This document shows positions 26,062 to 33,838 of a stretch of DNA of 49,002 bases, piece after piece. The stretch's first letter is position 1, and the number at the start of each line of letters is the position of its first letter. Source of the DNA: an uncultured Hymenobacter sp. (GTDB lineage Bacteria > Bacteroidota > Bacteroidia > Cytophagales > Hymenobacteraceae). Below the pieces are notes generated by a model. The model was not told the DNA's origin and did not search any database. It saw only the letters and a list, made by a program, of their open reading frames with translations. Location: positions 1-49,002 of the forward strand of contig CAJYVK010000144.1 in NCBI GenBank assembly GCA_913778455.1. The letters are read 5' to 3'. Both the position numbers and the translations under genes were made by a program.

Positions 26062-26778
26062 CTATTTCGCCGCTTCGTTCACCTTGTGGGCGTAGGCTGC
26101 AAACAGGGCCGACGATACTTTATCGAGCACGAAATCAACTTGCTCGTTGATGGTGATGTGCGTGGTATCGAGCAACACGGCATCGGCGGCGCGGCGCAGG
26201 GGGCTTTCGGTCCGGGTCGAGTCGATGTGGTCGCGCTTGCGCAGGTTTTCAATGATATCGTCGAGCGGCACGTGCTCGCCCTTGGCGGCCAGCTCCTCCT
26301 GACGGCGCTGGGCCCGGATGGTCACGTCGGCGGTCATGAAAATCTTGACCTCGGCGTCGGGGAATACAGTCGTACCAATGTCGCGGCCGTCCATCACCAC
26401 GCCGCGCTTGCGGCCCATGCGCTGCTGCTGGGCTACCATGGCGTGGCGCACCTGCGCTATCACCGACACCTCGCTCACCGAGTTGGAGATGCGCATCTGC
26501 CGAATATCGTCTTCCCGAATCTTATCATTCAGGCACAGCTCGTTGCGGCCCGAGCGGCGGTTGCGCTTAAAGCTGATGTGGATGTCGTGGCGCAGGGCGT
26601 GCTCTACCCGCGCCATGTCGTCAAACGGAATATTATTCTCCAGTAAATACAAGGTTACGCCCCGGTACATGGCCCCGGTGTCGAGGTAGGCGTAGTGGAG
26701 AGCAGCGGCAACAGCCTTAGCAGTAGTGCTTTTGCCACAGGAAGAATAGCCATCAATGGCGATGACGAGGTTTTTCAT
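26062..26778 (-). CDS. cmk: cytidylate kinase
   Basis: Cmk phosphorylates CMP and dCMP with ATP. The P-loop GYSSCGKS is at 10-17, LDTGAMYRGVT follows as in the family, and VVMDGRDIGTTVFPDAEVKIFM is the conserved nucleotide-binding segment; the LID has RRQEEL. The length is 238, slightly longer than E. coli Cmk (about 227). A TAATTTG box lies about 30 nt upstream. It converges on the SGNH gene. Confidence 0.96.
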   Translation of the reverse strand: MKNLVIAIDGYSSCGKSTTAKAVAAALHYAYLDTGAMYRGVTLYLLENNIPFDDMARVEHALRHDIHISFKRNRRSGRNELCLNDKIREDDIRQMRISNSVSEVSVIAQVRHAMVAQQQRMGRKRGVVMDGRDIGTTVFPDAEVKIFMTADVTIRAQRRQEELAAKGEHVPLDDIIENLRKRDHIDSTRTESPLRRAADAVLLDTTHITINEQVDFVLDKVSSALFAAYAHKVNEAAK

Positions 26779-26807
26779 AAACGCGCGGAAACGGCCATTC
26801 GGCCCCG

Positions 26808-26814
26808 CAAATTA
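26808..26814 (-). promoter_or_regulatory. possible -7 box of cmk
   Basis: TAATTTG, one base short of TAnnTTTG, 29 nt before the ATG and overlapping the end of the preceding gene. Weak evidence. Confidence 0.3.
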
Positions 26815-27219
26815 CGAAATCCAGCGCTTTCGCGTCCCGCCCGCCGCCGCCAGCCGCTGCGGCACCGACTCGAAAAAAGCCGCCACCGAGGCCGCGGCCC
26901 CCTTGGTTAACTGCTGATTAACTAAATAAAACGGATTGAAAAAAAGCCGATTAGCCAATCCTACCCCGGTGTGGCCATCGGCCCCGGCGGCCCATTCGCC
27001 GCGGTAAGTACTCACCAGGCATTGCCCCAGCAAGCACCCAAGCGCCATTACCACGCCCTCCCGGTCGGGCGAATGCGCGGGCAGCTCTTCGCGCTGCACG
27101 GCAATAAAACGGTCGAGCTCGCGCACGGCGGCGGCATCGTAAGCTGCCAAGCCTAACTGCTGGCGCACTTGCTCGGCGGCGGCTTGCAAGTCGGTTACTT
27201 CGGGGGCATTATCGGACAT
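26812..27219 (-). CDS. conserved hypothetical protein
   Basis: A 135-residue cytoplasmic protein with helices and a conserved-looking centre: MALGCLLGQCLVSTYRGEWA, then a loop, then LFFNPFYLVNQQLTKGAAASVAAFFESVP. This arrangement (a 'GxxLGxCxxxxYxGEW' helix followed by NPF) recurs in small uncharacterised bacterial proteins that I know only as hypotheticals. It is probably read with cmk (33 nt apart). A TACCTTCG box lies 4 nt before the ATG. Function unknown. Confidence 0.7.
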   Translation of the reverse strand: MSDNAPEVTDLQAAAEQVRQQLGLAAYDAAAVRELDRFIAVQREELPAHSPDREGVVMALGCLLGQCLVSTYRGEWAAGADGHTGVGLANRLFFNPFYLVNQQLTKGAAASVAAFFESVPQRLAAAGGTRKRWIS

Positions 27220-27223
27220 AGAA

Positions 27224-27231
27224 CGAAGGTA
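27224..27231 (-). promoter_or_regulatory. probable -7 box, near-leaderless gene
   Basis: TACCTTCG (7 of 8 counting n) followed by TTCT and ATG at 27219. Confidence 0.4.
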
Positions 27232-27280
27232 AAACCGGTTCGGCGGGCTGGCCGACGCCTACCGAACCGGTGACTAGCGA

Positions 27281-27901
27281 TTATTTTTTACCATTAGCCC
27301 CTTTCCAGCGGGCGTAGGCGGTCAGCAACTCAGGCAGTTGCTCGGGCGAGATATTGTTGTCCAGCTCCAGCTGTTGGGCCAAGGCTGGGAAATCGCGCAC
27401 CACTTTTGCCAGCGCCAGGCGAAACTGAACGTTATTGGGCGGCAGTACCGCCTGGGGCTTGTTGCCCTGCGTGAGCAACGTATACACTACCGGGGGTTGC
27501 CCAGCCGGTAGCACGGCCACGTATTCTTTCACCTCGTAGCCAGCTCTATGGTAGAGGTTGCGCGCAAAGAGACTAGCTAAATGCTGGCTGGGCCGGGGAA
27601 TATCAACTTGGCGCACTACCGAAAACGTATCGCGCCCAATAAAAAAGGCCCGCACGCTATCAGCCGGAAATACCAACGGGTACTGTTGCTTGTGGTCGGC
27701 ATCGCTCACGCTCAGGCTCTGAGCGTCGTAGAGAAGCTTGGCACGCCGCCAGTCGCGGTCCTTATTCAATAAGTAACCGCCCCCTTTGAAGCTAGTGGGC
27801 GGGATGTGCACCGCCGGGGGAGGAGGCACGGCAATGGGGGCCTGCGCCCGGGCAGTCCCGGCTACTAAACATAAGAGAGCGAAGCGGTAAAGTTTTGTCA
27901 T
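27281..27901 (-). CDS. exported hypothetical protein
   Basis: A 206-residue exported protein. The signal peptide is MTKLYRFALLCLVAGTARA-Q, followed by a short Pro-rich stretch and a single globular domain with no recognised motif. ATG 27901 is chosen over an upstream in-frame ATG at 27940 because it gives a proper signal peptide. The mini-lipoprotein gene lies 63 nt upstream on the same strand. Function unknown. Confidence 0.7.
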   Translation of the reverse strand: MTKLYRFALLCLVAGTARAQAPIAVPPPPAVHIPPTSFKGGGYLLNKDRDWRRAKLLYDAQSLSVSDADHKQQYPLVFPADSVRAFFIGRDTFSVVRQVDIPRPSQHLASLFARNLYHRAGYEVKEYVAVLPAGQPPVVYTLLTQGNKPQAVLPPNNVQFRLALAKVVRDFPALAQQLELDNNISPEQLPELLTAYARWKGANGKK

Positions 27902-27964
27902 AAGGTTAATCCGCACGAATAGGTAATCGGCGGCTAACATACTGACAAAAGACCTGAAATCAAA

Positions 27965-28135
27965 CTAGTGGCCGCAGGGGCAGGGAACTGACTTTCCACC
28001 GCTGTGATGCCGGTACCAGCGCGTTTTTTGCGATAAAGAGCCGTGCCCGGCGCAGCCGCTGGCCGCCAAAGAGGCTACGAGGGCCACCAGAAAGGCTGGC
28101 CGGGCCAGCAAATGAGCTTTTAGCGATAGTTTCAC
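27965..28135 (-). CDS. mini-lipoprotein with a GTG start
   Basis: A 56-residue protein found by reading the minus strand by eye. It starts GTG and reads MKLSLKAHLLARPAFLVALV, then ASLAASGCAG, giving a lipobox AASGC with Cys28. The mature part is only about 29 residues, basic and His-rich (TRWYRHHSGG), ending in PCPCGH. A competing 74-residue frame in the same place has no such signal. It may share a transcript with the exported protein downstream. Function unknown; the CPCGH end could bind a metal. Confidence 0.55.
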   Translation of the reverse strand: MKLSLKAHLLARPAFLVALVASLAASGCAGHGSLSQKTRWYRHHSGGKSVPCPCGH

Positions 28136-28217
28136 GCGATAATTTTTTTTGTAAAAATACTTTTCGAAACGCTATCGGCCTCACAGGCCGGCGGGCAATT
28201 CCTTTCTTTTCAACGCG

Positions 28218-29873
28218 ATGGCTACTGATTTCGTGCTTTCTGTTAATCTGGTTGACATCCCGGCCCGCACGGTGTACCCGGCTACGTTACGCGTGGCGGC
28301 GGGGCAGCTGGCGGCCGTTGAGCCCGTGGCGGGAGCCAGCGGCCCCGACCCAGCCCTGCCCTACGCCCTCCCCGGCTTTGTCGATGCCCACGTGCACGTC
28401 GAGAGCTCACTACTGGTACCCAGCGAGTTTGCCCGGCTGGCCCTGCCCCACGGCACGGTGGCCACCGTGAGCGACCCCCACGAAATCGGCAACGTGCTGG
28501 GCGTGGCCGGCGTGCAGTACATGCTCGACAACGCGGCCCCTAGTCCGTTTAAGTTTTGCTTCGGTGCCCCGAGCTGCGTGCCGGCCACCCCGTTTGAAAC
28601 GGCCGGGGCCGAGATAACGGCGGCCGATATCGAGCAGCTTTTTCAAAACCCGCAAATCGGCTACCTGGCCGAGATGATGAACTGGCCCGGTGTGCTCCAC
28701 CGCGACCCCGGCGTGCTCGAAAAGATCGCGCTGGCCCACCGCTACGGCCGCCCCGTGGACGGCCACGCGCCCGGCCTGCACGGCGCCGATGCCGAGCGCT
28801 ACGCCAGCGCCGGCATCAGCACCGACCACGAGTGCTTCACGGCCGCCGAAGCTCGCGACAAGCTGGCGGCGGGCATGAAAATTCTCATCCGCGAGGGCTC
28901 GGCGGCCCGCAACTTCGATGCCCTTATCGAGCTGCTGCCGCAGCACTACGAGCAGCTCATGTTTTGCTCCGACGACAAGCACCCCGACACCCTGCTGCTG
29001 GGCCACATCAACCAACTGGTGCAGCGAGCCGTCGCGCTGGGATACAACGTGTTCGATGTACTGCAAGTGGCCTGCCTCAACCCCGTGGCGCACTACCGCC
29101 TACCCGTGGGCCAGCTGCGCGTGAGCGACCCCGCCGATTTTATTCTGGTCGAAAATCTAACCGATTTTCACGTACTAAAAACCTACCTCAACGGGGAATT
29201 AGTGGCTGAAAACGGCCAGTGCCTGCTACCCGCCAGCCCGGTGGCCGTGCTGAATAATTTTCACGCCCGGCCCGTAGCTGCGGCCGCGCTGGCTCTGCCC
29301 GCGCCCGCAGCCCCGACTATTTCCTTCCCGGTTATCGAGTGTTTCGATGGCCAGCTCATTACGGCGCGGCGCGACCTGACGCTGCCCGTAGTCGGCAGCC
29401 AGGTTCAGCCCGACCCAGCGCAGGATATTTTGAAGCTGGTGGTACTCAACCGCTATGCGCCCGACGCCGCCCCGGCCGTGGCGTTTATCAAGGGCTTCGG
29501 GCTGAAGCGGGGCGCGCTGGCCAGCAGCGTGGGCCACGACTCGCACAATATTACGGCCGTGGGCTACGACGATGAGAGCCTGGCCCGCGCCATTAATCTC
29601 GTGGTGGCCGCCCAGGGTGGCCTGGCCGCCGTGGGAGCCGCGGGGGCCGAGCACGTACTCCCGCTGCCCGTCGCAGGTCTCATGTCCAATCAGCCCGGAC
29701 CGGCTGTAGCGGCGGCCTACTCTACCCTCGACCACTTCTCCAAAGCTGAGCTGGGCTCGGGCCTGCAAGCGCCGTTCATGACGCTCTCGTTCATGGCCCT
29801 GCTCGTTATCCCTAGCCTGAAGCTCAGCGACAAAGGCTTGTTCGACGGGGAGCAATTCAGCTTTGTCAGGTGA
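28218..29873 (+). CDS. ade: adenine deaminase
   Basis: Ade converts adenine to hypoxanthine and ammonia in purine salvage. The protein has 551 residues, the normal length for this amidohydrolase-fold family. The metal site PGFVDAHVHVESS is near 52-64, with VSDPHEIGNV about 25 residues later. GHAPGL near 180 and FCSDDKHPDTLL near 253 are the other active-site blocks. The C-terminal domain contains SVGHDSHNI. The TGA stop is the first unit of a TGA-rich palindrome. It is divergent from the mini-lipoprotein gene. Confidence 0.95.
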   Translation: MATDFVLSVNLVDIPARTVYPATLRVAAGQLAAVEPVAGASGPDPALPYALPGFVDAHVHVESSLLVPSEFARLALPHGTVATVSDPHEIGNVLGVAGVQYMLDNAAPSPFKFCFGAPSCVPATPFETAGAEITAADIEQLFQNPQIGYLAEMMNWPGVLHRDPGVLEKIALAHRYGRPVDGHAPGLHGADAERYASAGISTDHECFTAAEARDKLAAGMKILIREGSAARNFDALIELLPQHYEQLMFCSDDKHPDTLLLGHINQLVQRAVALGYNVFDVLQVACLNPVAHYRLPVGQLRVSDPADFILVENLTDFHVLKTYLNGELVAENGQCLLPASPVAVLNNFHARPVAAAALALPAPAAPTISFPVIECFDGQLITARRDLTLPVVGSQVQPDPAQDILKLVVLNRYAPDAAPAVAFIKGFGLKRGALASSVGHDSHNITAVGYDDESLARAINLVVAAQGGLAAVGAAGAEHVLPLPVAGLMSNQPGPAVAAAYSTLDHFSKAELGSGLQAPFMTLSFMALLVIPSLKLSDKGLFDGEQFSFVR

Positions 29874-29988
29874 GGAGGTAATGAAGTGAGGAGGGGGAGC
29901 GACGAGATACTATTCTTAGCCTCTCGCCGCTCCCTCTGCTCACTTTATCACCTTTCACTTAATTACCCCATCACCTTTCACTACCTCA
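29869..29988. repeat. TGA-rich inverted repeat holding both flanking stop codons
   Basis: Left arm GGTGAGGAGGTAATGAAGTG and on; the right arm is a reverse-complement version ending CTACCTCAC. The ade TGA (29871-29873) and the response-regulator TGA (29988-29986) are both inside the element. Same family as 18490-18661. Confidence 0.8.
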
Positions 29989-30402
29989 CGATGCGGCGGC
30001 GAAGCGTTTGGCTATCAGGCGCTGCATTTTTTCTTCGGTGAGGGGCTTGGTCAGGTATTCGACGTTGGGGTACTGGGCCACGCGGGCGGTGTCGGCACCG
30101 TGCATGGAAGTGGTGAGCACGGCCACCACGGTGCGGGCCTGGGCCTCTTCGGAAAGCTGGCTGTAGCGCTCCAGAAAATCGAAGCCGCTCATGCCGGGCA
30201 TTTTCAGATCGACAAATACCAGGTCGGGCACCACCTGCTTATCCCCCGCCTGACCGCCCCACAAAAACTCCAGCGCCTCATCGGCTTTCGAGAACGAGCT
30301 TACTTGGCGAGCAACCCCCAGCCGGCTGAGCAGGCGGTTGTTGAGAAAGCTCGTCGTTTCGTTGTCCTCAATCAGCACAATGTGGTTGAGCGCATCCGTC
30401 AT
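29986..30402 (-). CDS. REC-only response regulator
   Basis: A 138-residue protein made of a receiver domain alone. The acidic pair is at Glu12-Asp13, the phospho-acceptor is Asp65 in FVDLKMPGMSGFDF, the switch Thr is in VLTTS (97-98), and Lys119 is in the LTKPL turn. No output domain is present, so it probably acts by protein contact like CheY or Rcp1. The partner kinase is not in this window. Confidence 0.93.
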   Translation of the reverse strand: MTDALNHIVLIEDNETTSFLNNRLLSRLGVARQVSSFSKADEALEFLWGGQAGDKQVVPDLVFVDLKMPGMSGFDFLERYSQLSEEAQARTVVAVLTTSMHGADTARVAQYPNVEYLTKPLTEEKMQRLIAKRFAAAS

Positions 30403-30470
30403 ATAAGTATCTTAAATTGAGTTAACGAAGATAATCCCGAAGCTTCACTCCGACAAACCCGCCCGGATGG

Positions 30471-31448
30471 CTACAGCCAGCCCTGGGCAGCCATCCACTC
30501 GTCGTTGTAAATCTTACCGAGGTAGCGCGTGCCGTGGTCGGGCAGGATGATAACCATCGTATCGTCTTCCGTCAGGTGCTCGCGGGCGTATTCCAGCGCC
30601 CCGTACACAGCCGCGCCGCAGCTCCAGCCCACGAACATGCCTTCCTCCTTAGCCAACCGGCGCGTCATCAGGGCCGCGTCTTTATCAGTTACCTTGATAA
30701 ACTGGTCGATGACGTCGAAGTCCACGTTTTTAGGAAGAATATCTTCCCCGATACCTTCGGTTTTGTAGGGGTATATCTCGTTTTGGTCGAAAATACCAGT
30801 TTCTTTATACTTCTTAAATACCGAGCCGTAGGTATCGATACCCAGCGTAAAAACCTGGGCATTCTGCTCCTTCAGGTATTTACTGCTGCCGCAGATGGTG
30901 CCCCCCGTACCCACGCCGGCCGCCAGGTGCGTGATGCGGCCTTCAGTACCCTGCCAGATTTCGGGACCGGTGGTTTCGTAGTGGGCCGCCGTGTTCGACA
31001 TGTTGTCGTACTGATTGGGATAGAACGAGTTGGGCGTCTCCTGATTGAGGCGGCGGGCCACCGAGTAGTAGCTGCGCGGGTCGTCGGGAGCCACATCGAC
31101 GGGGCACACCACCACCTCGGCCCCTACGGCCCGTAGGATATCCTGCTTTTCCTTGCTCTGCTTATCGCTCATCACAAACACCGTTTTGTAGCCTTTGGCG
31201 ATGGCCGCCAGGGCCAGCCCCATGCCGGTGTTACCGCTCGTACCCTCAATAATGGTACCGCCCGGCTTAATGAGGCCCGCCTTCTCGGCATCCTCAATCA
31301 TGCGCAGGGCCATGCGGTCCTTCACCGAGTTGCCGGGGTTAAAATACTCTACCTTAGCCAGAATAGTACCCTTAATACCGTCGGTGACTTTGTTGAGCTT
31401 TACGAGCGGCGTGTTACCGAGCGTATCAATGATGTGGTTGAAGTACAT
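30471..31448 (-). CDS. cysteine synthase / cystathionine beta-synthase family enzyme
   Basis: A 325-residue PLP enzyme of fold type II. Lys43 in NSVKDR is the Schiff-base lysine, GTSGNTG (69-75) binds the substrate carboxylate, and GVGTGGT binds the PLP phosphate. QYDNMSNTAAHYETTGPEIW resembles cystathionine beta-synthases more than CysK, but no CBS domain is present. It makes cysteine or cystathionine from an activated serine. The frame extends upstream to 31562, but a consensus promoter at 31487 lies within that extension, so ATG 31448 is chosen. Confidence 0.9.
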   Translation of the reverse strand: MYFNHIIDTLGNTPLVKLNKVTDGIKGTILAKVEYFNPGNSVKDRMALRMIEDAEKAGLIKPGGTIIEGTSGNTGMGLALAAIAKGYKTVFVMSDKQSKEKQDILRAVGAEVVVCPVDVAPDDPRSYYSVARRLNQETPNSFYPNQYDNMSNTAAHYETTGPEIWQGTEGRITHLAAGVGTGGTICGSSKYLKEQNAQVFTLGIDTYGSVFKKYKETGIFDQNEIYPYKTEGIGEDILPKNVDFDVIDQFIKVTDKDAALMTRRLAKEEGMFVGWSCGAAVYGALEYAREHLTEDDTMVIILPDHGTRYLGKIYNDEWMAAQGWL

Positions 31449-31486
31449 GCTGTCGGGTAGAGAGAATTGAAGTGCCAGTGGGGCCA

Positions 31487-31494
31487 CAAAGGTA
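31487..31494 (-). promoter_or_regulatory. -7 promoter box of the cysteine synthase-family gene
   Basis: TACCTTTG, a full match, 38 nt before ATG 31448. It decides the start by excluding the longer frame. Confidence 0.6.
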
Positions 31495-31544
31495 AGAAGG
31501 CCGCCGGGCGGGGGCCGGGGTGCGCGCATTGGGCGCGGCGGCCC

Positions 31545-31552
31545 TACTTTTG
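31545..31552 (+). promoter_or_regulatory. -7 promoter box of sucD
   Basis: TACTTTTG, a full match, 34 nt before the sucD ATG; back to back with the promoter at 31487. A TTG at 31529 is too close to be a standard -33 box. Confidence 0.55.
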
Positions 31553-31586
31553 CCCCACTCAACTCTCCCTAACAAGTTAGCCGCCC

Positions 31587-32468
31587 ATGAGCGTTCTCGT
31601 CAATAAAGATTCCAAGGTCATCGTGCAGGGCTTCACCGGCTCCGAAGGCTCGTTCCACGCGCAGCAAATGATGGATTACGGCACCAACGTAGTTGGCGGC
31701 GTAACCCCCGGTAAAGGTGGTACCGAGCACCTCGGCAAGCCCGTGTTCAACACCGTGGCCGACGCCGTAGCTGCTACCCAAGCCGATACCAGCATCATCT
31801 TCGTGCCCCCAGCTTTTGCCGCCGACGCTATCCTGGAAGCCGCGCAGGCCGGCATCAAGGTGATTGTAACCATCACGGAAGGCATTCCGACCAAGGACAT
31901 GATTGCCGTGAAGCACTACCTCAAGGACCGTCCGGGCATCACGATGGTAGGCCCCAACTGCCCCGGCGTTATCACGGCCGGCGAATGCAAGGTGGGCATC
32001 ATGCCCGGCTTTATCTTCTCGAAGGGCCGCGTGGGCATCGTGTCGAAATCGGGCACCCTGACCTACGAAGCCGTTGACCAGCTTACCAAAGCCGGCTTGG
32101 GCCAGACCACGGCCATCGGTATCGGCGGCGACCCCATCATCGGCACCACCACCAAGCAAGCCGTGGAGCTGCTCATGAACGACCCCGAAACCGAGGGTAT
32201 CGTCATGATCGGTGAAATCGGCGGCGGCATGGAAGCCGAAGCCGCCCGCTGGATCAAGGAAACCGGTAACAAGAAGCCCGTCGTAGGATTCATCGCTGGT
32301 CAAACTGCGCCTCCCGGCCGCCGCATGGGCCACGCCGGGGCCATCGTAGGCGGTGCCGACGACACGGCCGCCGCTAAGATGGCCATCATGCGCGAGTGCG
32401 GCATCCACGTGGTGGATTCGCCCGCCGAGATTGGCGAGACCATGCTACGCGTGCTGGGCGGCAAATAA
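31587..32468 (+). CDS. sucD: succinate-CoA ligase, alpha subunit
   Basis: SucD is the CoA-binding and phospho-histidine subunit of succinyl-CoA synthetase in the TCA cycle. [14 protein letters not shown] near residue 15 binds CoA, GPNCPGVI near 123 is conserved, and the active His is at about 249 in GHAGAIVGG. The length is 293. The beta subunit gene is not in this window, so the two are unlinked here. A terminator lies 40 nt after the stop. Confidence 0.97.
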   Translation: MSVLVNKDSKVIVQGFTGSEGSFHAQQMMDYGTNVVGGVTPGKGGTEHLGKPVFNTVADAVAATQADTSIIFVPPAFAADAILEAAQAGIKVIVTITEGIPTKDMIAVKHYLKDRPGITMVGPNCPGVITAGECKVGIMPGFIFSKGRVGIVSKSGTLTYEAVDQLTKAGLGQTTAIGIGGDPIIGTTTKQAVELLMNDPETEGIVMIGEIGGGMEAEAARWIKETGNKKPVVGFIAGQTAPPGRRMGHAGAIVGGADDTAAAKMAIMRECGIHVVDSPAEIGETMLRVLGGK

Positions 32469-32507
32469 GATTCAGTTATTTCTTACGTTATTTGCTCCAG
32501 TAGAGAG

Positions 32508-32535
32508 AGCCTCGGTACCTACCGGGGCTTTTTTT
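32508..32535 (+). terminator. intrinsic terminator of sucD
   Basis: Stem AGCCTCGG/CCGGGGCT around a short loop, followed by a run of seven T. Confidence 0.85.
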
Positions 32536-32576
32536 ATAACCGTACCAATCCTCCTTGTTTTATCGCTCTGTTGCTG

Positions 32577-33677
32577 ATGACTATTAAATCATTGCTTCCG
32601 CTGGTCGGTATACCATTTCTAATTGCCTGTAGAAAGGAAGTAGAGAAGATAGTAGTGCAGGAAGCAAAGCCCGCCAGCTGGACGCTGGCAGGCCGGCTGT
32701 TTGGGACTAATAACATCGTGGTGCAGATGGGCAAAGGCAATGGCGCGCTGTTTCTGCAATCCCCTTCCTTTTTGAACATTGTTTCTCCCAATTCAACCTC
32801 ACCTACTTATGCAAAATTTGGCTACGTAGGTACGCTGGCTACTTATTTTTCGAATGATATCTCCCGGCGCCTGCCCATAAGCCGCGATTTTATCGCTCAG
32901 CCCACGCAGGATACTCTAGTGAAGCTGCTGCGTCCTATCGAGGCAGTCAATAACACTTACAGCACCTACCTGAGTTTGCGGAAGATTGATCCCCGGGCCT
33001 CCGGAATTATCTGGCCGGCTGGCGTTAATAATCCTTCCTTTGGGGCTATTAGCCGCAACAACTATCTGCTTTTCGGCTATCGCCTTTCGACTTCCGATAA
33101 TAGCCTGCACTTTGTTCTTACCCGCGTGGAGGTGCAAGCTACCGGCAACCTGAAAGCACAGCCGCTGCCTATTCGAGTGCCTTTACCTTCTAGCGCTTTA
33201 GGCGCTTACCCGCGCTGGATTCAGGCTATCGATGATTATTTTCTGGTCAACTGCGGCGATGCGGGCTTATATAAAATTCTAGAAGACGGTACGGTCAGGC
33301 GCGTCTATGGATACAGCATCACCGATGCTTGCTACAAATGGCAAGGCATTGTGTATCTCGTGGAGGAATACAACTCCATACTGCTTTCCAAAGACGATGG
33401 TGAAACCTGGCAGCGAAGTACCGGCACCCCCAACTTATTCGATTTTACTACTTACCACGCGGTAGGTGATAGCCTAATTGGTGTGAAGCACCAGCTTGTC
33501 AATCAGCTCTTCACCTTACGCTGGAATGGTGCTCAATATTCAGCCCGTATCTTAAAAAATGACGGCCTTGGTTTAGCTGAAGTGCGCGGTCTCGAACAGC
33601 TTGGAGACACCGTATACATTGGCACTACTAATGGTTTATTTAAGCGTCCGCTAAATAAATTTTTTGAAAGTAACTAA
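32577..33677 (+). CDS. low-GC lipoprotein with an Asp-box motif
   Basis: A 366-residue lipoprotein with lipobox FLIAC (Cys16 from ATG 32577). Near the C-terminal third, SKDDGETWQRSTG is a clear Asp-box (BNR) motif, which suggests a beta-propeller. The base composition stands out: two 60-nt rows inside it (33061, 33361) are 42% and 47% GC, against 67% in a row of the neighbouring sucD (31921). It is flanked by two terminators and no operon partner. Function unknown; it may be a late acquisition. Confidence 0.72.
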   Translation: MTIKSLLPLVGIPFLIACRKEVEKIVVQEAKPASWTLAGRLFGTNNIVVQMGKGNGALFLQSPSFLNIVSPNSTSPTYAKFGYVGTLATYFSNDISRRLPISRDFIAQPTQDTLVKLLRPIEAVNNTYSTYLSLRKIDPRASGIIWPAGVNNPSFGAISRNNYLLFGYRLSTSDNSLHFVLTRVEVQATGNLKAQPLPIRVPLPSSALGAYPRWIQAIDDYFLVNCGDAGLYKILEDGTVRRVYGYSITDACYKWQGIVYLVEEYNSILLSKDDGETWQRSTGTPNLFDFTTYHAVGDSLIGVKHQLVNQLFTLRWNGAQYSARILKNDGLGLAEVRGLEQLGDTVYIGTTNGLFKRPLNKFFESN

Positions 33678-33718
33678 TTTATTCTCATTAGTCACACTGC
33701 CTCAGCAACCCGCGTTAT

Positions 33719-33749
33719 CCCCAGCGCAGGCTGATAAGCTTTGCTGGGG
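33719..33749 (+). terminator. hairpin after the low-GC lipoprotein
   Basis: CCCCAGC/GCTGGGG stem with a further inner pairing; no T-run. It is 42 nt past the stop. Confidence 0.5.
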
Positions 33750-33838
33750 AGTGAATAACTCATGAACCATTGAGTAGTCATCAGGCAGCGAACTGCGTAT
33801 AGGCTGAACCGTCGTTATCCCCGGTTTTTCTGTTCGTT

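Noticed and set aside
27960..28184. 74-codon minus-strand frame over the mini-lipoprotein
   Set aside because: No signal peptide or domain; the alternative frame has a proper lipobox.
31449..31562. N-terminal extension of the cysteine synthase-family gene
   Set aside because: Contains the promoter box, is Pro-rich and does not fit the family.
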